DNA from: Bacteroidaceae bacterium
GTDB lineage: Bacteria; Bacteroidota; Bacteroidia; Bacteroidales; Bacteroidaceae
Direction: 5' to 3'
Assembly (NCBI GenBank): GCA_017645305.1
Contig: JAGCPD010000007.1
Span: forward strand, 103,012-167,011
Length of the DNA: 64,000 nt
The notes below the pieces were generated by a model that worked only from the letters and a program-made list of their open reading frames with translations, did no database searches and was not told where the DNA came from. Shown here in pieces: positions 7,236-15,583 of this stretch (positions are counted from its first letter, which is position 1; every line of letters starts with the position of its first letter). The translations under genes and the position numbers were made by a program.

Positions 7236-7528
7236 GGTATCTTATCCACAGCAGTTGCCGAAGGAATATTGTTGATTTCTATCGACATGTGGCGATGAAA
7301 TATAGAAACACTTATTCTAAGGGGCTGATGCTTAAGAACATTGACGAGGCTGTAGAGGGCATGTATCTCATTGAGAAGACATTGTCTCGTCGTTGTCCGA
7401 CTCTTGAAAAATGGAAAAAAGAAGGATGGAATATGACGAACGCAGGAAAATGGTATTATGCTTACACTATCAGCGATGATACAATAATCATTCAGGATGC
7501 CTGTCACGCTCAGAATATGCATGATTAA
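7232..7528 (+). CDS. RelE/ParE-family toxin
   Basis: A 98-residue basic protein ending in 'KWYYAYTISDDTIIIQDACHAQNMHD', whose alternating beta strands and final His match the C-terminal sheet of RelE/ParE-like proteins in Bacteroidota. Translation is coupled to the RHH antitoxin by a 4-nt overlap. Whether it is an RNase (RelE) or gyrase poison (ParE) cannot be decided by reading. Confidence 0.7.
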   Translation: MRYLIHSSCRRNIVDFYRHVAMKYRNTYSKGLMLKNIDEAVEGMYLIEKTLSRRCPTLEKWKKEGWNMTNAGKWYYAYTISDDTIIIQDACHAQNMHD

Positions 7529-7633
7529 CTTTTCAATATTTAATTGATGATAAATAAAACTAACTAAACTAACAAAAAACAACCGGCTCAGTCCGAAACA
7601 GATTATTTCTTTTAACAGTAAATTTTATAACAA

Positions 7634-10624
7634 ATGAAACAAAAACTAATACTATTAATTCTTGCCCTCGTCACATCTATGGGGATGTGGGCTAAGGTGA
7701 ATGTGACTGTTACCCTAGCCGATCAAACAGATTTGGCAGCAATCACAAACACCGCGACATCAGAGGCTACAGCCACTCACAAGTATGGTACCTACTCTGG
7801 TTCGGATGTGGCCAACACACCTTTTTATACAAAGTTCACAACCAACTCAACGTCTAATGTGGGTGGAGTAGAATTCTACTCTTCAGACAAAATCCTTAAA
7901 CCAACCTATGTAGTTAGTAGTCTTTACCAATCCGACTATGGACACGTTATGGCCATTCAAACCTCAGGCACTACAGCGTCTACATTTACACTGAGTGCTC
8001 CAAGTGGATTTACTATTAAAAGCTACCGTATTAAAGCTTTAAGCACATCTGGCGATAACTATTTCCAAATAACGCCTGCAGGCGGTGCTGCCAAAACAGC
8101 TAAAGGTATTACTCAAATAGCAGATTTCTCTGTCGATGTTAATGCTTCATCCACGACCTTGACCGTACAACGTGTAACAAACACCACGTCAACATTGTGT
8201 ATTTCACAATTCACAGTTACGTTGGTGTCAGACATTGATATAACTGATGAAAACAAATATATCAGTGCAGTTGGTGATCAGGCAACATCGCTCTCAGCTC
8301 TGGATGATGACAAATGGTATGCCCTGGAATTGCCAGCGTTTAACACCCAAGTTGCTAATTATGGTTCTTCCGCCATTAATGTTCCCAATTCAAGTTACAT
8401 ACTGAAGGACGCAATTGTAGGAACAGTTGATAATGTTAAATATGCTTTCAAACTTAAGAAAATCAGTGAGGGCTTGTATTATCTCATCACAAGCGACGGT
8501 TCATATGTGAAGGCACCGACATCTACAGGCACTATGGCGTTAACACGTACTGTTTCAGAGGCTGCTCAGATAACCTTCACGGAAAACAATAGTGCTTTTG
8601 TACTATCTGTTGGTACAACCTATTACCTTGATCGTTCTAGTCAGAAATTCTATTGGCATGATACGAATAACACACGACTTGTCAAGCCATATGAACTCAC
8701 AATTACCGATTATCCTTCCATAACATTTGATGTATATTATAAAAATGCGTCAGTGAAGACAAGTGATCCAATAAAGTTACATCCTTGGAAAACATTGTCA
8801 AGTGTATTCCCATCTAACCTGAACCTTAACTCTTGTACATATACATTCTATTCTAACTCAGGGCGTACCACAGAAATAACCACAGTCCCAACATCCACCT
8901 CTACAGTATATGTGACATGTGAATGGGATGGTTTATTTGACATATCAGACACATACGAGGATGCTCATTGGTATGATATGGCAGTCCGCTCAACATGGTA
9001 CGTTACCAGCGATGAAACAGACGAAGATGATGCATTATCTACCGTTAATGCCAATGCTCTGGGACTTGCAACGGATCCGTATCAGTGGGCTTTCGTGGGG
9101 AATCCATACTATGCAAAGCTCTATAATAAGGATAAAGGTGAAGACTATGTATATGCATGGACGTCAGCTTCGAACCAAAATATCCCGACCTTTGTAGATG
9201 CATCTACAGGTAATTCATGGACTCTCATAAAGAGTACTGCGACAGGATACACAAATGCGTTCCAACTCACAATTCCAGACTATGGCTATCAGGTTAACCA
9301 GTTCGGCGGCGAAGGCGGTTCGCTGAAAATTTGGGCAGACACCAGAACCACTGATTCTGGCAGTGCCTTTGAGGTGTTTGATGTTCCTGATGACTTCTCT
9401 GCTTATGTGACATCTGAGATTGCTCCTTACATGGAAAGTGAGGCTGCTGTCTTCAATTGGACAAGCTCTGCCCGTACAGCCATCGGCTATGATGCAGCTT
9501 ACAAGAGCAGCTGCACCTTTGAGCAATACAAAAGCATGAAGGAAACACTTCTGGCGAAGCTGGCAGACCAAAGCAACTTCACCCTTCCAGAAAGTGGAAA
9601 GTACTACACAGTGAAGAACGTAGGGACAAACAAGTATCTTTATATAGAGGGTAAGAATAGTGATAATGGAAGTATTTATGATGTCAAGACTACTGCAACC
9701 ATGAAACCTGCATGTGTGGTTAAAGTGTCAACAATAAACAGTCATCCTTATTTCCTTTCACAAGGGCTGCAATATAGCTGGGCTTCAGCTTCGCCAAATA
9801 GTATCTCTGAGAATGCCCGTGCAGAAGCAACAGGAAAATATGCACACTACTATGTGACTAAACCAGGACAGGGCGCGATTGCATTCGTCCTTGGCAATGG
9901 AGAAAACTTGGGTGGAGATGGTGATTATACTTCATACACTGCTAATTCCTATTATAGGGACAATGGTAGCGGGGTCGTTATTGGTGGAACTTATAACAAT
10001 AACAATGCACAGTGGGTTATGGAGGAAATTACCTCTGTATCAATACCGATGAATTATGTCGAGTCTGAGGGATACAGCTATGGAACTATGTATTTGCCAT
10101 ATGATGTTACAGTACCTAGTTATGGCGAAACAGGTTTTGTAACACCTGCGCTTGTGACAGTAGAGGGAACTCGTGCACGACTCAATACTAGCATGAAGAC
10201 TCAGATACCGGCTAACATACCAATCCTTCTTGCAGCTCCTGGTGAATTGTCCAGTACCACGGCAACCTTTGCCACATCTGCACTGGATAATCCTGTTTCT
10301 GGTGACAACGACCTCGAAGGTACTTATTTTGACAAGACAACTCTTGCTGGCAATGAGTACGTCTTTGGCACCAGCGAGGGCGAGCTTGGCTTCTGGAAAT
10401 TAAAAGAAGGTAAGAAGTTGGCTGCCAACAAAGCATATTTGGTTTATGGTGATGCAGAGGTCAAGGGCTATGTTCTTAGCTTCGACGATGACACTGATGC
10501 AATCGTTTCTCCCCTTGGAGCGATGGAAGAGGGCGCTGCCATCTACAACCTTGCTGGCCAGCGCCTCCAAAAGATGCAACGTGGCGTGAACATCGTTAAT
10601 GGTAAGAAAATCGTCATCAAGTGA
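7634..10624 (+). CDS. giant secreted surface protein with C-terminal NGKK tail (996 aa)
   Basis: The signal peptide (MKQK, then LILLILALV, cleavage near MWA) is nearly identical to that of the 1159-aa protein at 1317. The mature part is Ser/Thr-rich beta sequence. It carries the 'QWAFVGNPY' module in the middle (about residues 480-520), a trefoil-like 'GKYYTVKNVGTNKYLYIEG' module after about residue 655, a terminal beta domain, and the tail IYNLAGQRL...GVNIVNGKKIVIK. It is a paralogue of 1317 with a different N-terminal half. No enzymatic motif was found, so an adhesin or glycan-binding role is inference. A 60-aa VWDNEW peptide follows after 44 nt and then a terminator. Confidence 0.75.
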   Translation: MKQKLILLILALVTSMGMWAKVNVTVTLADQTDLAAITNTATSEATATHKYGTYSGSDVANTPFYTKFTTNSTSNVGGVEFYSSDKILKPTYVVSSLYQSDYGHVMAIQTSGTTASTFTLSAPSGFTIKSYRIKALSTSGDNYFQITPAGGAAKTAKGITQIADFSVDVNASSTTLTVQRVTNTTSTLCISQFTVTLVSDIDITDENKYISAVGDQATSLSALDDDKWYALELPAFNTQVANYGSSAINVPNSSYILKDAIVGTVDNVKYAFKLKKISEGLYYLITSDGSYVKAPTSTGTMALTRTVSEAAQITFTENNSAFVLSVGTTYYLDRSSQKFYWHDTNNTRLVKPYELTITDYPSITFDVYYKNASVKTSDPIKLHPWKTLSSVFPSNLNLNSCTYTFYSNSGRTTEITTVPTSTSTVYVTCEWDGLFDISDTYEDAHWYDMAVRSTWYVTSDETDEDDALSTVNANALGLATDPYQWAFVGNPYYAKLYNKDKGEDYVYAWTSASNQNIPTFVDASTGNSWTLIKSTATGYTNAFQLTIPDYGYQVNQFGGEGGSLKIWADTRTTDSGSAFEVFDVPDDFSAYVTSEIAPYMESEAAVFNWTSSARTAIGYDAAYKSSCTFEQYKSMKETLLAKLADQSNFTLPESGKYYTVKNVGTNKYLYIEGKNSDNGSIYDVKTTATMKPACVVKVSTINSHPYFLSQGLQYSWASASPNSISENARAEATGKYAHYYVTKPGQGAIAFVLGNGENLGGDGDYTSYTANSYYRDNGSGVVIGGTYNNNNAQWVMEEITSVSIPMNYVESEGYSYGTMYLPYDVTVPSYGETGFVTPALVTVEGTRARLNTSMKTQIPANIPILLAAPGELSSTTATFATSALDNPVSGDNDLEGTYFDKTTLAGNEYVFGTSEGELGFWKLKEGKKLAANKAYLVYGDAEVKGYVLSFDDDTDAIVSPLGAMEEGAAIYNLAGQRLQKMQRGVNIVNGKKIVIK

Positions 10625-10668
10625 TTGGTGAATGATAAAATGTCTAATTTAAAATAAAGAAGATAACT

Positions 10669-10851
10669 ATGAAGAAGATATATCAAGCACCTACATTGAT
10701 GGTGGTAACCTTGCAAGTAAGAAGTCACTTAATGGATGTGTCTGGTGGCGGAACAGCCAGCATCAACAACGCCCGAGTAACGGATGACGATGGCTTCACC
10801 AAGGAATACAATTCCTCCAGTGATAATTCCGTATGGGATAACGAATGGTAA
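10669..10851 (+). CDS. short acidic peptide of the MKKxYxxP...VWDNEW family, copy B
   Basis: A 60-residue peptide: MKKIYQAPTL start, hydrophobic LMVVTLQV, a Gly/Ser/Asn-rich acidic middle, and the end NSVWDNEW. The last six residues match copy A exactly while the middle differs, which points to selection on the ends of the peptide. No signal peptide or Cys is present. It forms a two-gene unit with the 996-aa protein, closed by a terminator 20 nt downstream. Function unknown. Confidence 0.75.
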   Translation: MKKIYQAPTLMVVTLQVRSHLMDVSGGGTASINNARVTDDDGFTKEYNSSSDNSVWDNEW

Positions 10852-10871
10852 TTCCAAGATAATACTATCCT

Positions 10872-10910
10872 ATAAAAGCCGCATCAAAAATTTGGTGCGG
10901 CTTTTATTAT
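10872..10910 (+). terminator. rho-independent terminator after peptide B
   Basis: A long stem around GCCGCA / TGCGGC (10872-10887 with 10891-10907, one G-U pair) has an A-rich left flank and a T-rich right flank. Confidence 0.85.
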
Positions 10911-10923
10911 GGCTTTTGCTTGC

Positions 10924-10985
10924 AGTCCGCTTACTGCGGACTCCGAGTCCGCACTAGGTGGACAAACAGTCCGAAGCAGTCGGAC
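10924..10985. repeat. pair of AGTCCG hairpins
   Basis: Two small inverted repeats share the GTCCG core: 10924-10942 (AGTCCGC, 5-nt loop, GCGGACT) and 10969-10985 (GTCCG, 7-nt loop, CGGAC), with a third GTCCGC half-site between them. The 411 bases from 10852 to 11262 carry only the terminator, these hairpins, the 11-bp repeats and a promoter; no gene is visible. Confidence 0.6.
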
Positions 10986-11049
10986 AAAAAACAGTTGTGT
11001 GTGGAAAGAACTCCCCTGACAAGTAGTTCACCAGAAACATCAGTTCTTA

Positions 11050-11091
11050 AACCTTGAACTAACCTTGAACTAACCTTGAACTAACCTTGAG
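11050..11091 (+). repeat. 11-bp tandem repeat (AACCTTGAACT x3.8)
   Basis: Three perfect copies of AACCTTGAACT plus nine bases of a fourth. The period is about one helical turn, so any bound protein would sit on one face. It lies about 170 bp before the HigA-MNT fusion gene. Confidence 0.9.
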
Positions 11092-11163
11092 GTACTCTTT
11101 GGTTGATAAAATCTTCAATAATTGAAGAAGAATCAGTAAAGTTTTGTGGATTCTGGGAAAAAG

Positions 11164-11180
11164 TTCGCATTATTTGCGAA
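11164..11180. promoter_or_regulatory. candidate operator TTCGCA-n5-TGCGAA over the -33 box
   Basis: A perfect 6-bp inverted repeat with a 5-nt centre whose right half overlaps the TTTG -33 element (11173-11176). The position is ideal for autorepression by the HTH domain of the downstream fusion protein. Confidence 0.6.
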
Positions 11181-11204
11181 TGTCCGAAAATAATCTTACC
11201 TTTG
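11173..11204 (+). promoter_or_regulatory. Bacteroidota promoter of the HigA-MNT fusion gene
   Basis: TTTG at 11173-11176, 20-nt spacer, TACCTTTG at 11197-11204. The start codon is 58 nt downstream. An AGGAGG Shine-Dalgarno (11249-11254) lies 8 nt before the ATG, which is unusual in this phylum and supports the start. Confidence 0.8.
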
Positions 11205-11262
11205 CATCAGCTTTATGTATAAGATATGGACATAACAAATAATTATACAGGAGGATACATAT

Positions 11263-11889
11263 ATGGGAAACTTGGGTTATGGCGCATATCCTACACATCC
11301 TGGGGAAGTGCTGAAAGATGAAATTGAAGAGCGTGGTATCAGTCAACGCCAATTGGCTGAGAGTATGGGATTAACCTATTCGGTGGTTAATGAGATCTTG
11401 AATGCACATCGCCCTTTGACTGCCAAGACAGCCTTGATGTTTGAAGCTGCTCTGGATGTGCCGGCAGATTCTCTGATGTATCTGCAGACGAAGTATAATC
11501 TGCAGACGGCACGCATGGATACTAGAGAACATAAAGGAAAAGTCATTGACCCAATGACTTTCACGCCTGATACAATACAAGGCATCTTACCGAAGGAGTT
11601 TGCCTTGGAACTGGTACGCCGCTATAAAGCAGCCATCGCTCCAAAGTTTGGCTCGGCAATGAAGGTCATGATGTTTGGTTCTTATGCAAAAGACTGTCCC
11701 AATGAGTGGAGCGACATAGACGTGGCCGTTATTGTACCCAAGGTTGACAAAGACGATTGGTGGAATACAGCAGTCTCTTTGGGGCGTGCTACCCGAAACA
11801 TCAGCAGTTACATTGAACCCGTTCTTCTGGAGAGCGGTGAAGATACTCCTCTTTACCGTGAAGTGATGCGTACTGGTGTGGCGGTGTGA
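11263..11889 (+). CDS. HigA-type HTH protein fused to an MNT nucleotidyltransferase
   Basis: A 208-residue two-domain protein. Residues about 10-80 (THPGEVLKDEIEERGISQRQ onward) are a HigA/VapI-type XRE helix-turn-helix. After a linker, residues about 112-208 form a minimal nucleotidyltransferase with intact GS-x10-D-x-D: Gly139-Ser140 and Asp151-Ile-Asp153. HigA antitoxins and MntA antitoxins normally belong to different systems, and here they share one chain. No HEPN or RelE toxin gene follows (sufB is next), so it is an orphan regulator or a solitary AMP-transferring antitoxin, perhaps acting on the HepT at 757 in trans. A palindrome over its promoter suggests autoregulation. The domains are clear; the role is inference. 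Confidence 0.8.
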   Translation: MGNLGYGAYPTHPGEVLKDEIEERGISQRQLAESMGLTYSVVNEILNAHRPLTAKTALMFEAALDVPADSLMYLQTKYNLQTARMDTREHKGKVIDPMTFTPDTIQGILPKEFALELVRRYKAAIAPKFGSAMKVMMFGSYAKDCPNEWSDIDVAVIVPKVDKDDWWNTAVSLGRATRNISSYIEPVLLESGEDTPLYREVMRTGVAV

Positions 11890-11961
11890 ATTTGAGACGA
11901 TGTCTCGAACCTACTTCCACTCGGATAAAGAAATAAAAAGTTGTTTTTATTTCATTTATCT

Positions 11962-11985
11962 CTCGCTAACCGTTAACCGCTAACC
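11962..11985. repeat. 24-nt GGTTAGC-type repeat (inverted), right boundary of island
   Basis: The reverse complement matches 267-290 with about four mismatches. It lies 73 nt before sufB, between the HigA-MNT gene and the sufB promoter. Confidence 0.7.
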
Positions 11986-12008
11986 GAGAAAAAAGTTTTG
12001 GTTTTGGT

Positions 12009-12038
12009 TTTGGGTTTGGTTATTTATTTGTACTTTTG
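12009..12038 (+). promoter_or_regulatory. promoter of the suf operon
   Basis: TACTTTTG at 12031-12038 with TTTG at 12009-12012 (spacing 18). Several other TTTG units occur in the same G/T-rich run, so the exact -33 element is uncertain. sufB starts 20 nt later. Confidence 0.65.
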
Positions 12039-12058
12039 CAGTTCCAAAGTAAGGATAT

Positions 12059-13504
12059 ATGGAAGAAAAGAACGGTTTTGTGCGCGAGGTGGCAGAGAAG
12101 AAGTACGAGTACGGCTTCACAACCGATGTGCAGACCGATGTGATAGAGAAAGGACTCTCGGAGGATGTGGTGCGACTTATCTCGCAGAAGAAAGGGGAAC
12201 CGGACTGGCTATTAGCGTTCCGGCTGCAGGCGTTCCGCTACTGGCAGACACTCTCTGCTCCTACATGGGGGCACCTGAGGATGCCTGAGATTGACTATCA
12301 GGATATTTCTTATTATGCTGCTCCAACCTCCCCCGACCCTTCCAAAGGAAAGGGGGAAATAGATCCGGAACTGATGAAGACGTTCGACAAACTGGGTATT
12401 CCCTTGGAGGAGCGTCTGGCACTGAGCGGTACGGCGGTGGATGCTGTGATGGACTCTGTTAGCGTGAAGACTACCTTTCGCGAGAAACTGAAGGAGAAAG
12501 GCATCATCTTCTGTTCCATCAGCGAGGCTGTGAAGGAGCACCCCGAACTGGTACGCGAATATCTGGGCAGCGTGGTGCCTTACAAGGACAATTTCTTTGC
12601 AGCCCTTAACTCGGCAGTTTTCTCGGACGGCTCCTTTGTCTATATTCCCAAGGGTGTCCGCTGTCCTATGGAGCTGAGCACTTATTTCCGTATCAATGCC
12701 AGAGGAACAGGTCAGTTTGAACGCACTCTGATAGTCTGTGACGATGATGCCTACGTGAGCTACCTGGAAGGCTGCACGGCTCCTATGCGTGACGAGAACC
12801 AGCTTCATGCTGCTATCGTGGAAATTGTGGTAAAGGAGAATGCAGAGGTGAAGTACAGTACCGTTCAGAACTGGTATCCGGGCGATGCCGAGGGTAAGGG
12901 CGGTGTCCTGAACCTGGTAACCAAGCGTGGACATCTGAGGGGAAGGAACAGCCGGCTTTCCTGGACACAGGTGGAGACGGGAAGCGCCATAACATGGAAG
13001 TATCCCAGTTGTGTGCTGAGCGGTGAAGGCTCTCAGGCCGAGTTCTACAGCGTGGCGGTAACCAACAACTACCAGCAGGCAGATACAGGTACCAAGATGA
13101 TTCACATAGGGAAGAACACCAAGAGCACCATCATCAGCAAGGGTATAAGTGCCGGCAAGAGCCAGAATGCCTACCGGGGATTGGTGAAGGTGGCACGTAC
13201 TGCTGATAATGCCCGGAACTACAGCAGTTGCGACTCGCTCCTGTTGGGCAGCAAATGCGGGGCCCATACCTTTCCCTACATGGATGTACACAACGATACG
13301 GCGGTAGTGGAGCACGAGGCTACGACCAGCAAGATATCGGAGGACCAGCTCTTCTACTGCAACCAGCGAGGCATTAATACAGAAGAGGCGGTGAGCCTGA
13401 TAGTAAACGGATATGCAAAAGAGGTTATTAACAAGCTGCCTATGGAATTCGCCGTTGAAGCACAGAAGCTTTTAGGCGTTAGTCTGGAGGGAAGCGTTGG
13501 GTAA
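12059..13504 (+). CDS. sufB: Fe-S cluster assembly scaffold SufB
   Basis: 481 residues, the normal SufB length. SufB pairs with SufD and the ATPase SufC to build [Fe-S] clusters in the cytosol, receiving sulfur from SufS. Family hallmarks include '[12 protein letters not shown]', '[20 protein letters not shown]', '[19 protein letters not shown]', '[20 protein letters not shown]' and the C-terminal '[20 protein letters not shown]'. It is first gene of sufBCDS with its own promoter. A loop at about residues 90-100 ([10 protein letters not shown]) is encoded by a copy of a G/C-rich dispersed repeat inserted in frame, where other SufBs have a lysine-rich linker of similar length; it should be harmless. 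Confidence 0.97.
   Translation: MEEKNGFVREVAEKKYEYGFTTDVQTDVIEKGLSEDVVRLISQKKGEPDWLLAFRLQAFRYWQTLSAPTWGHLRMPEIDYQDISYYAAPTSPDPSKGKGEIDPELMKTFDKLGIPLEERLALSGTAVDAVMDSVSVKTTFREKLKEKGIIFCSISEAVKEHPELVREYLGSVVPYKDNFFAALNSAVFSDGSFVYIPKGVRCPMELSTYFRINARGTGQFERTLIVCDDDAYVSYLEGCTAPMRDENQLHAAIVEIVVKENAEVKYSTVQNWYPGDAEGKGGVLNLVTKRGHLRGRNSRLSWTQVETGSAITWKYPSCVLSGEGSQAEFYSVAVTNNYQQADTGTKMIHIGKNTKSTIISKGISAGKSQNAYRGLVKVARTADNARNYSSCDSLLLGSKCGAHTFPYMDVHNDTAVVEHEATTSKISEDQLFYCNQRGINTEEAVSLIVNGYAKEVINKLPMEFAVEAQKLLGVSLEGSVG
12327..12357. repeat. dispersed C/G-rich repeat inserted in frame within sufB
   Basis: A CCTCCCCCGACCCTTCC half is followed by AAAGGAAAGGGGGA, as in the intergenic copies at 13507-13590 and 16897-16934. 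It encodes the SPDPSKGKG loop of SufB. Confidence 0.65.
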
Positions 13505-13506
13505 GG

Positions 13507-13590
13507 CCCCCTCCATCTCCCCCAAGGGGGAGTGTTAAATTGAAAGTTAAATAATTAAGGCCCTCACCCAAAGGGGGAGCGGGGAGGGGG
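13507..13590. repeat. two dispersed CCCCCT/AGGGGG hairpin repeats between sufB and sufC
   Basis: The first copy includes a 7-bp stem CTCCCCC-AA-GGGGGAG (13517-13532). The second (13561-13590) contains CCCTCACCCAAAGGGGGAG followed by more G runs. Strong hairpins inside an operon could modulate expression of sufC relative to sufB. Confidence 0.75.
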
Positions 13591-13600
13591 CTTGGGTTGA

Positions 13601-14359
13601 ATGATTATGCTTCAGATAAATAATTTACATGCCACAATAAATGGCAAGGAGATACTTAAAGGCATTAACCTGACTGTCAGAGACGGTGAGGTTCATGCCA
13701 TAATGGGGCTGAACGGTGCCGGTAAGAGTACACTGAGCAACGTGATAGTGGGTCATCCTGCCTACGAGGTTACGCAGGGCAGTATTACCTTCAACGGCAA
13801 GGATTTGCTGAAGATGGCACCGGAGGAACGCGCCCACGAGGGCATCTTTCTGAGTTTCCAGCAGCCTGTGGAGATTCCCGGTGTGAGCATGGTGAACTTT
13901 ATGCGTGCTGCCCTGAATGCAAAGCGCCAATATCTGGGACAGGAACCTATGAGTGCAGGGGACTTCCTGAAACTGATGCGCGAGAAGCGGAAGATTGTAG
14001 AGCTGGACAGCCGGCTTACCAGTCGTAGCGTGAACGAGGGCTTTTCGGGCGGCGAGAAGAAACGTAACGAGATATTCCAGATGGCAATGCTGGAACCTAC
14101 CTTCAGTATTCTGGACGAGACGGACAGCGGTCTGGACGTGGATGCACTGCGCATAGTGGCGGAGGGCTTCAACAAACTACGTACCCCCAAGACCAGTGCC
14201 ATTGTGATTACGCACTACCAGCGACTGCTTGATTACCTGAAGCCTGACATCATACATGTGCTTATAGGCGGCATGATAGTGAAGACGGGGGGGCCGGAAC
14301 TGGCACTGGAGATAGAGAACCGCGGTTTTGACTGGATTAAGGATGAGGCTGGTCTGTAG
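13601..14359 (+). CDS. sufC: Fe-S cluster assembly ATPase SufC
   Basis: 252 residues, ABC-type ATPase. Walker A is GLNGAGKST (residues 36-44), the signature is FSGGEKKR (about 148-155), Walker B is FSILDETDSGLD (about 168-179), and the switch His is in VITHYQR. FSGGEKKRNE and DETDSGLD are the SufC forms that distinguish it from transporter ATPases. It drives conformational change in the SufBD scaffold. A second in-frame ATG lies two codons downstream (13607). It follows sufB after 96 nt of repeat hairpins and precedes sufD by 3 nt. Confidence 0.97.
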   Translation: MIMLQINNLHATINGKEILKGINLTVRDGEVHAIMGLNGAGKSTLSNVIVGHPAYEVTQGSITFNGKDLLKMAPEERAHEGIFLSFQQPVEIPGVSMVNFMRAALNAKRQYLGQEPMSAGDFLKLMREKRKIVELDSRLTSRSVNEGFSGGEKKRNEIFQMAMLEPTFSILDETDSGLDVDALRIVAEGFNKLRTPKTSAIVITHYQRLLDYLKPDIIHVLIGGMIVKTGGPELALEIENRGFDWIKDEAGL

Positions 14360-14362
14360 GTT

Positions 14363-15583
14363 ATGGTGGAAGCTGCAAAACAATATACTGATTTCTACGC
14401 TCAGGCTGGCAAGCTTATTGCTGAGCGCTCCTATGGAGTGATGAATGCTCCGCGAGATGAGGCTTTGCGGACATTCTCGACCCTTGGTTTCCCCACTAAG
14501 AAAGTGGAGCGCTATAAATATACAGATGTGGCTGAGGACTTTGCGCCCAACTACGGCATTGGTCTTACGCCGCTGCAGGTAAAGGGGCTTCCATATTGCC
14601 ATCGTATCAGCGAGGCCCCCATAGACGTAGCTCCTTACTATAACCGCTTGGCTGACAAACAGGATGCCGTTGTGGCTCTGAATACGCTGCTCAGCGTGGA
14701 TGCGCTGGTCATTTATGTGCCGCGTAATACCAAGGTCCAACACCCCATACAGATAAGCAACGTGCTGAAGGGCGAACAGAATACGATGGTGAACAGGCGT
14801 ATCCTTATCGTTTTAGAGCAATGCGCAGAGGCTGACATCGTGATAACAGACAAGGCAATGGACCAGCAGCACTTCCTTGCCAATCAGGTTATAGAGGTCT
14901 TTGCCGGAGATGGCAGTCAGCTGAACCTTTATGAGCTGGAGGAGACACACCTGCTTTGCACACGCTACTCAAGCATCTTTCTGCAGCAGGGTAGGGACAG
15001 TAAGGTTCGCCACACCAGTTTCACGCTCTTTAACGGACATACACGCAACAGGTTGGATGCTTGTTTGCAAGGCGAGGGGGCCGAGGTGGTTCTGAACGGC
15101 TGTGTGATAGCGGACAAGACGCAGCATGTGGATAACAATACGCTTATTGACCATCAGGTGGGACATTGCCAAAGCAACGAACTGTACAAATATGTGCTGG
15201 ACGACAGTGCCGTGGGTGCCTTTGCCGGCAGAATCCTGGTGCGCGAAGGTGCTCAGAAGACCGTCAGCAATGAAACAAATGCCAACCTGTGTGCTACCCA
15301 CTCTGCCCGTATGTACACACAGCCCATGCTGGAGATTTATGCTGATGACGTGAAGTGCAGTCACGGTAGTACGGTGGGGCAGATTAATGATGATGCCCTC
15401 TTCTATATGCGTCAACGTGGTATTTCAGAAAAGGAAGCAAGGCTGTTGCTGAAATCGGCTTTCATAACGGAGGTGATAGAATCCATTCCCTTTGAACCGC
15501 TCAGAGACAGGCTTCATGTTCTTGTTGACAAGCGTCTCAGGGGAGAACTCAGTAAATGCGAAGGATGCAAACTCTGTAAGTGA
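14363..15583 (+). CDS. sufD: Fe-S cluster assembly protein SufD
   Basis: 406 residues. The C-terminal beta-helix contains 'DNNTLIDHQVGHCQSNELYK', 'ETNANLCATHSARMYTQPML' and the SufD hallmark 'VKCSHGSTVGQINDDALFYM' followed by RQRGISEKEARLLL. It forms the SufBC2D scaffold. It is translated almost directly after sufC (3-nt gap). The last codons run into a 14-bp-period repeat that provides the TGA stop, so the final residues (KCEGCKLCK, three Cys) are next to repeat DNA; a Cys-rich C-terminus also occurs in relatives, from memory. Confidence 0.95.
   Translation: MVEAAKQYTDFYAQAGKLIAERSYGVMNAPRDEALRTFSTLGFPTKKVERYKYTDVAEDFAPNYGIGLTPLQVKGLPYCHRISEAPIDVAPYYNRLADKQDAVVALNTLLSVDALVIYVPRNTKVQHPIQISNVLKGEQNTMVNRRILIVLEQCAEADIVITDKAMDQQHFLANQVIEVFAGDGSQLNLYELEETHLLCTRYSSIFLQQGRDSKVRHTSFTLFNGHTRNRLDACLQGEGAEVVLNGCVIADKTQHVDNNTLIDHQVGHCQSNELYKYVLDDSAVGAFAGRILVREGAQKTVSNETNANLCATHSARMYTQPMLEIYADDVKCSHGSTVGQINDDALFYMRQRGISEKEARLLLKSAFITEVIESIPFEPLRDRLHVLVDKRLRGELSKCEGCKLCK

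Noticed and set aside
1..12058. integrated phage or conjugative element
   Set aside because: No integrase, transposase, relaxase, phage structural gene or tRNA target was seen. The island looks assembled from small cassettes.
12212..13315. 367-aa open frame on the minus strand over sufB
   Set aside because: It lies opposite a clear SufB gene, has no recognisable domain or promoter, and follows from sufB codon use.
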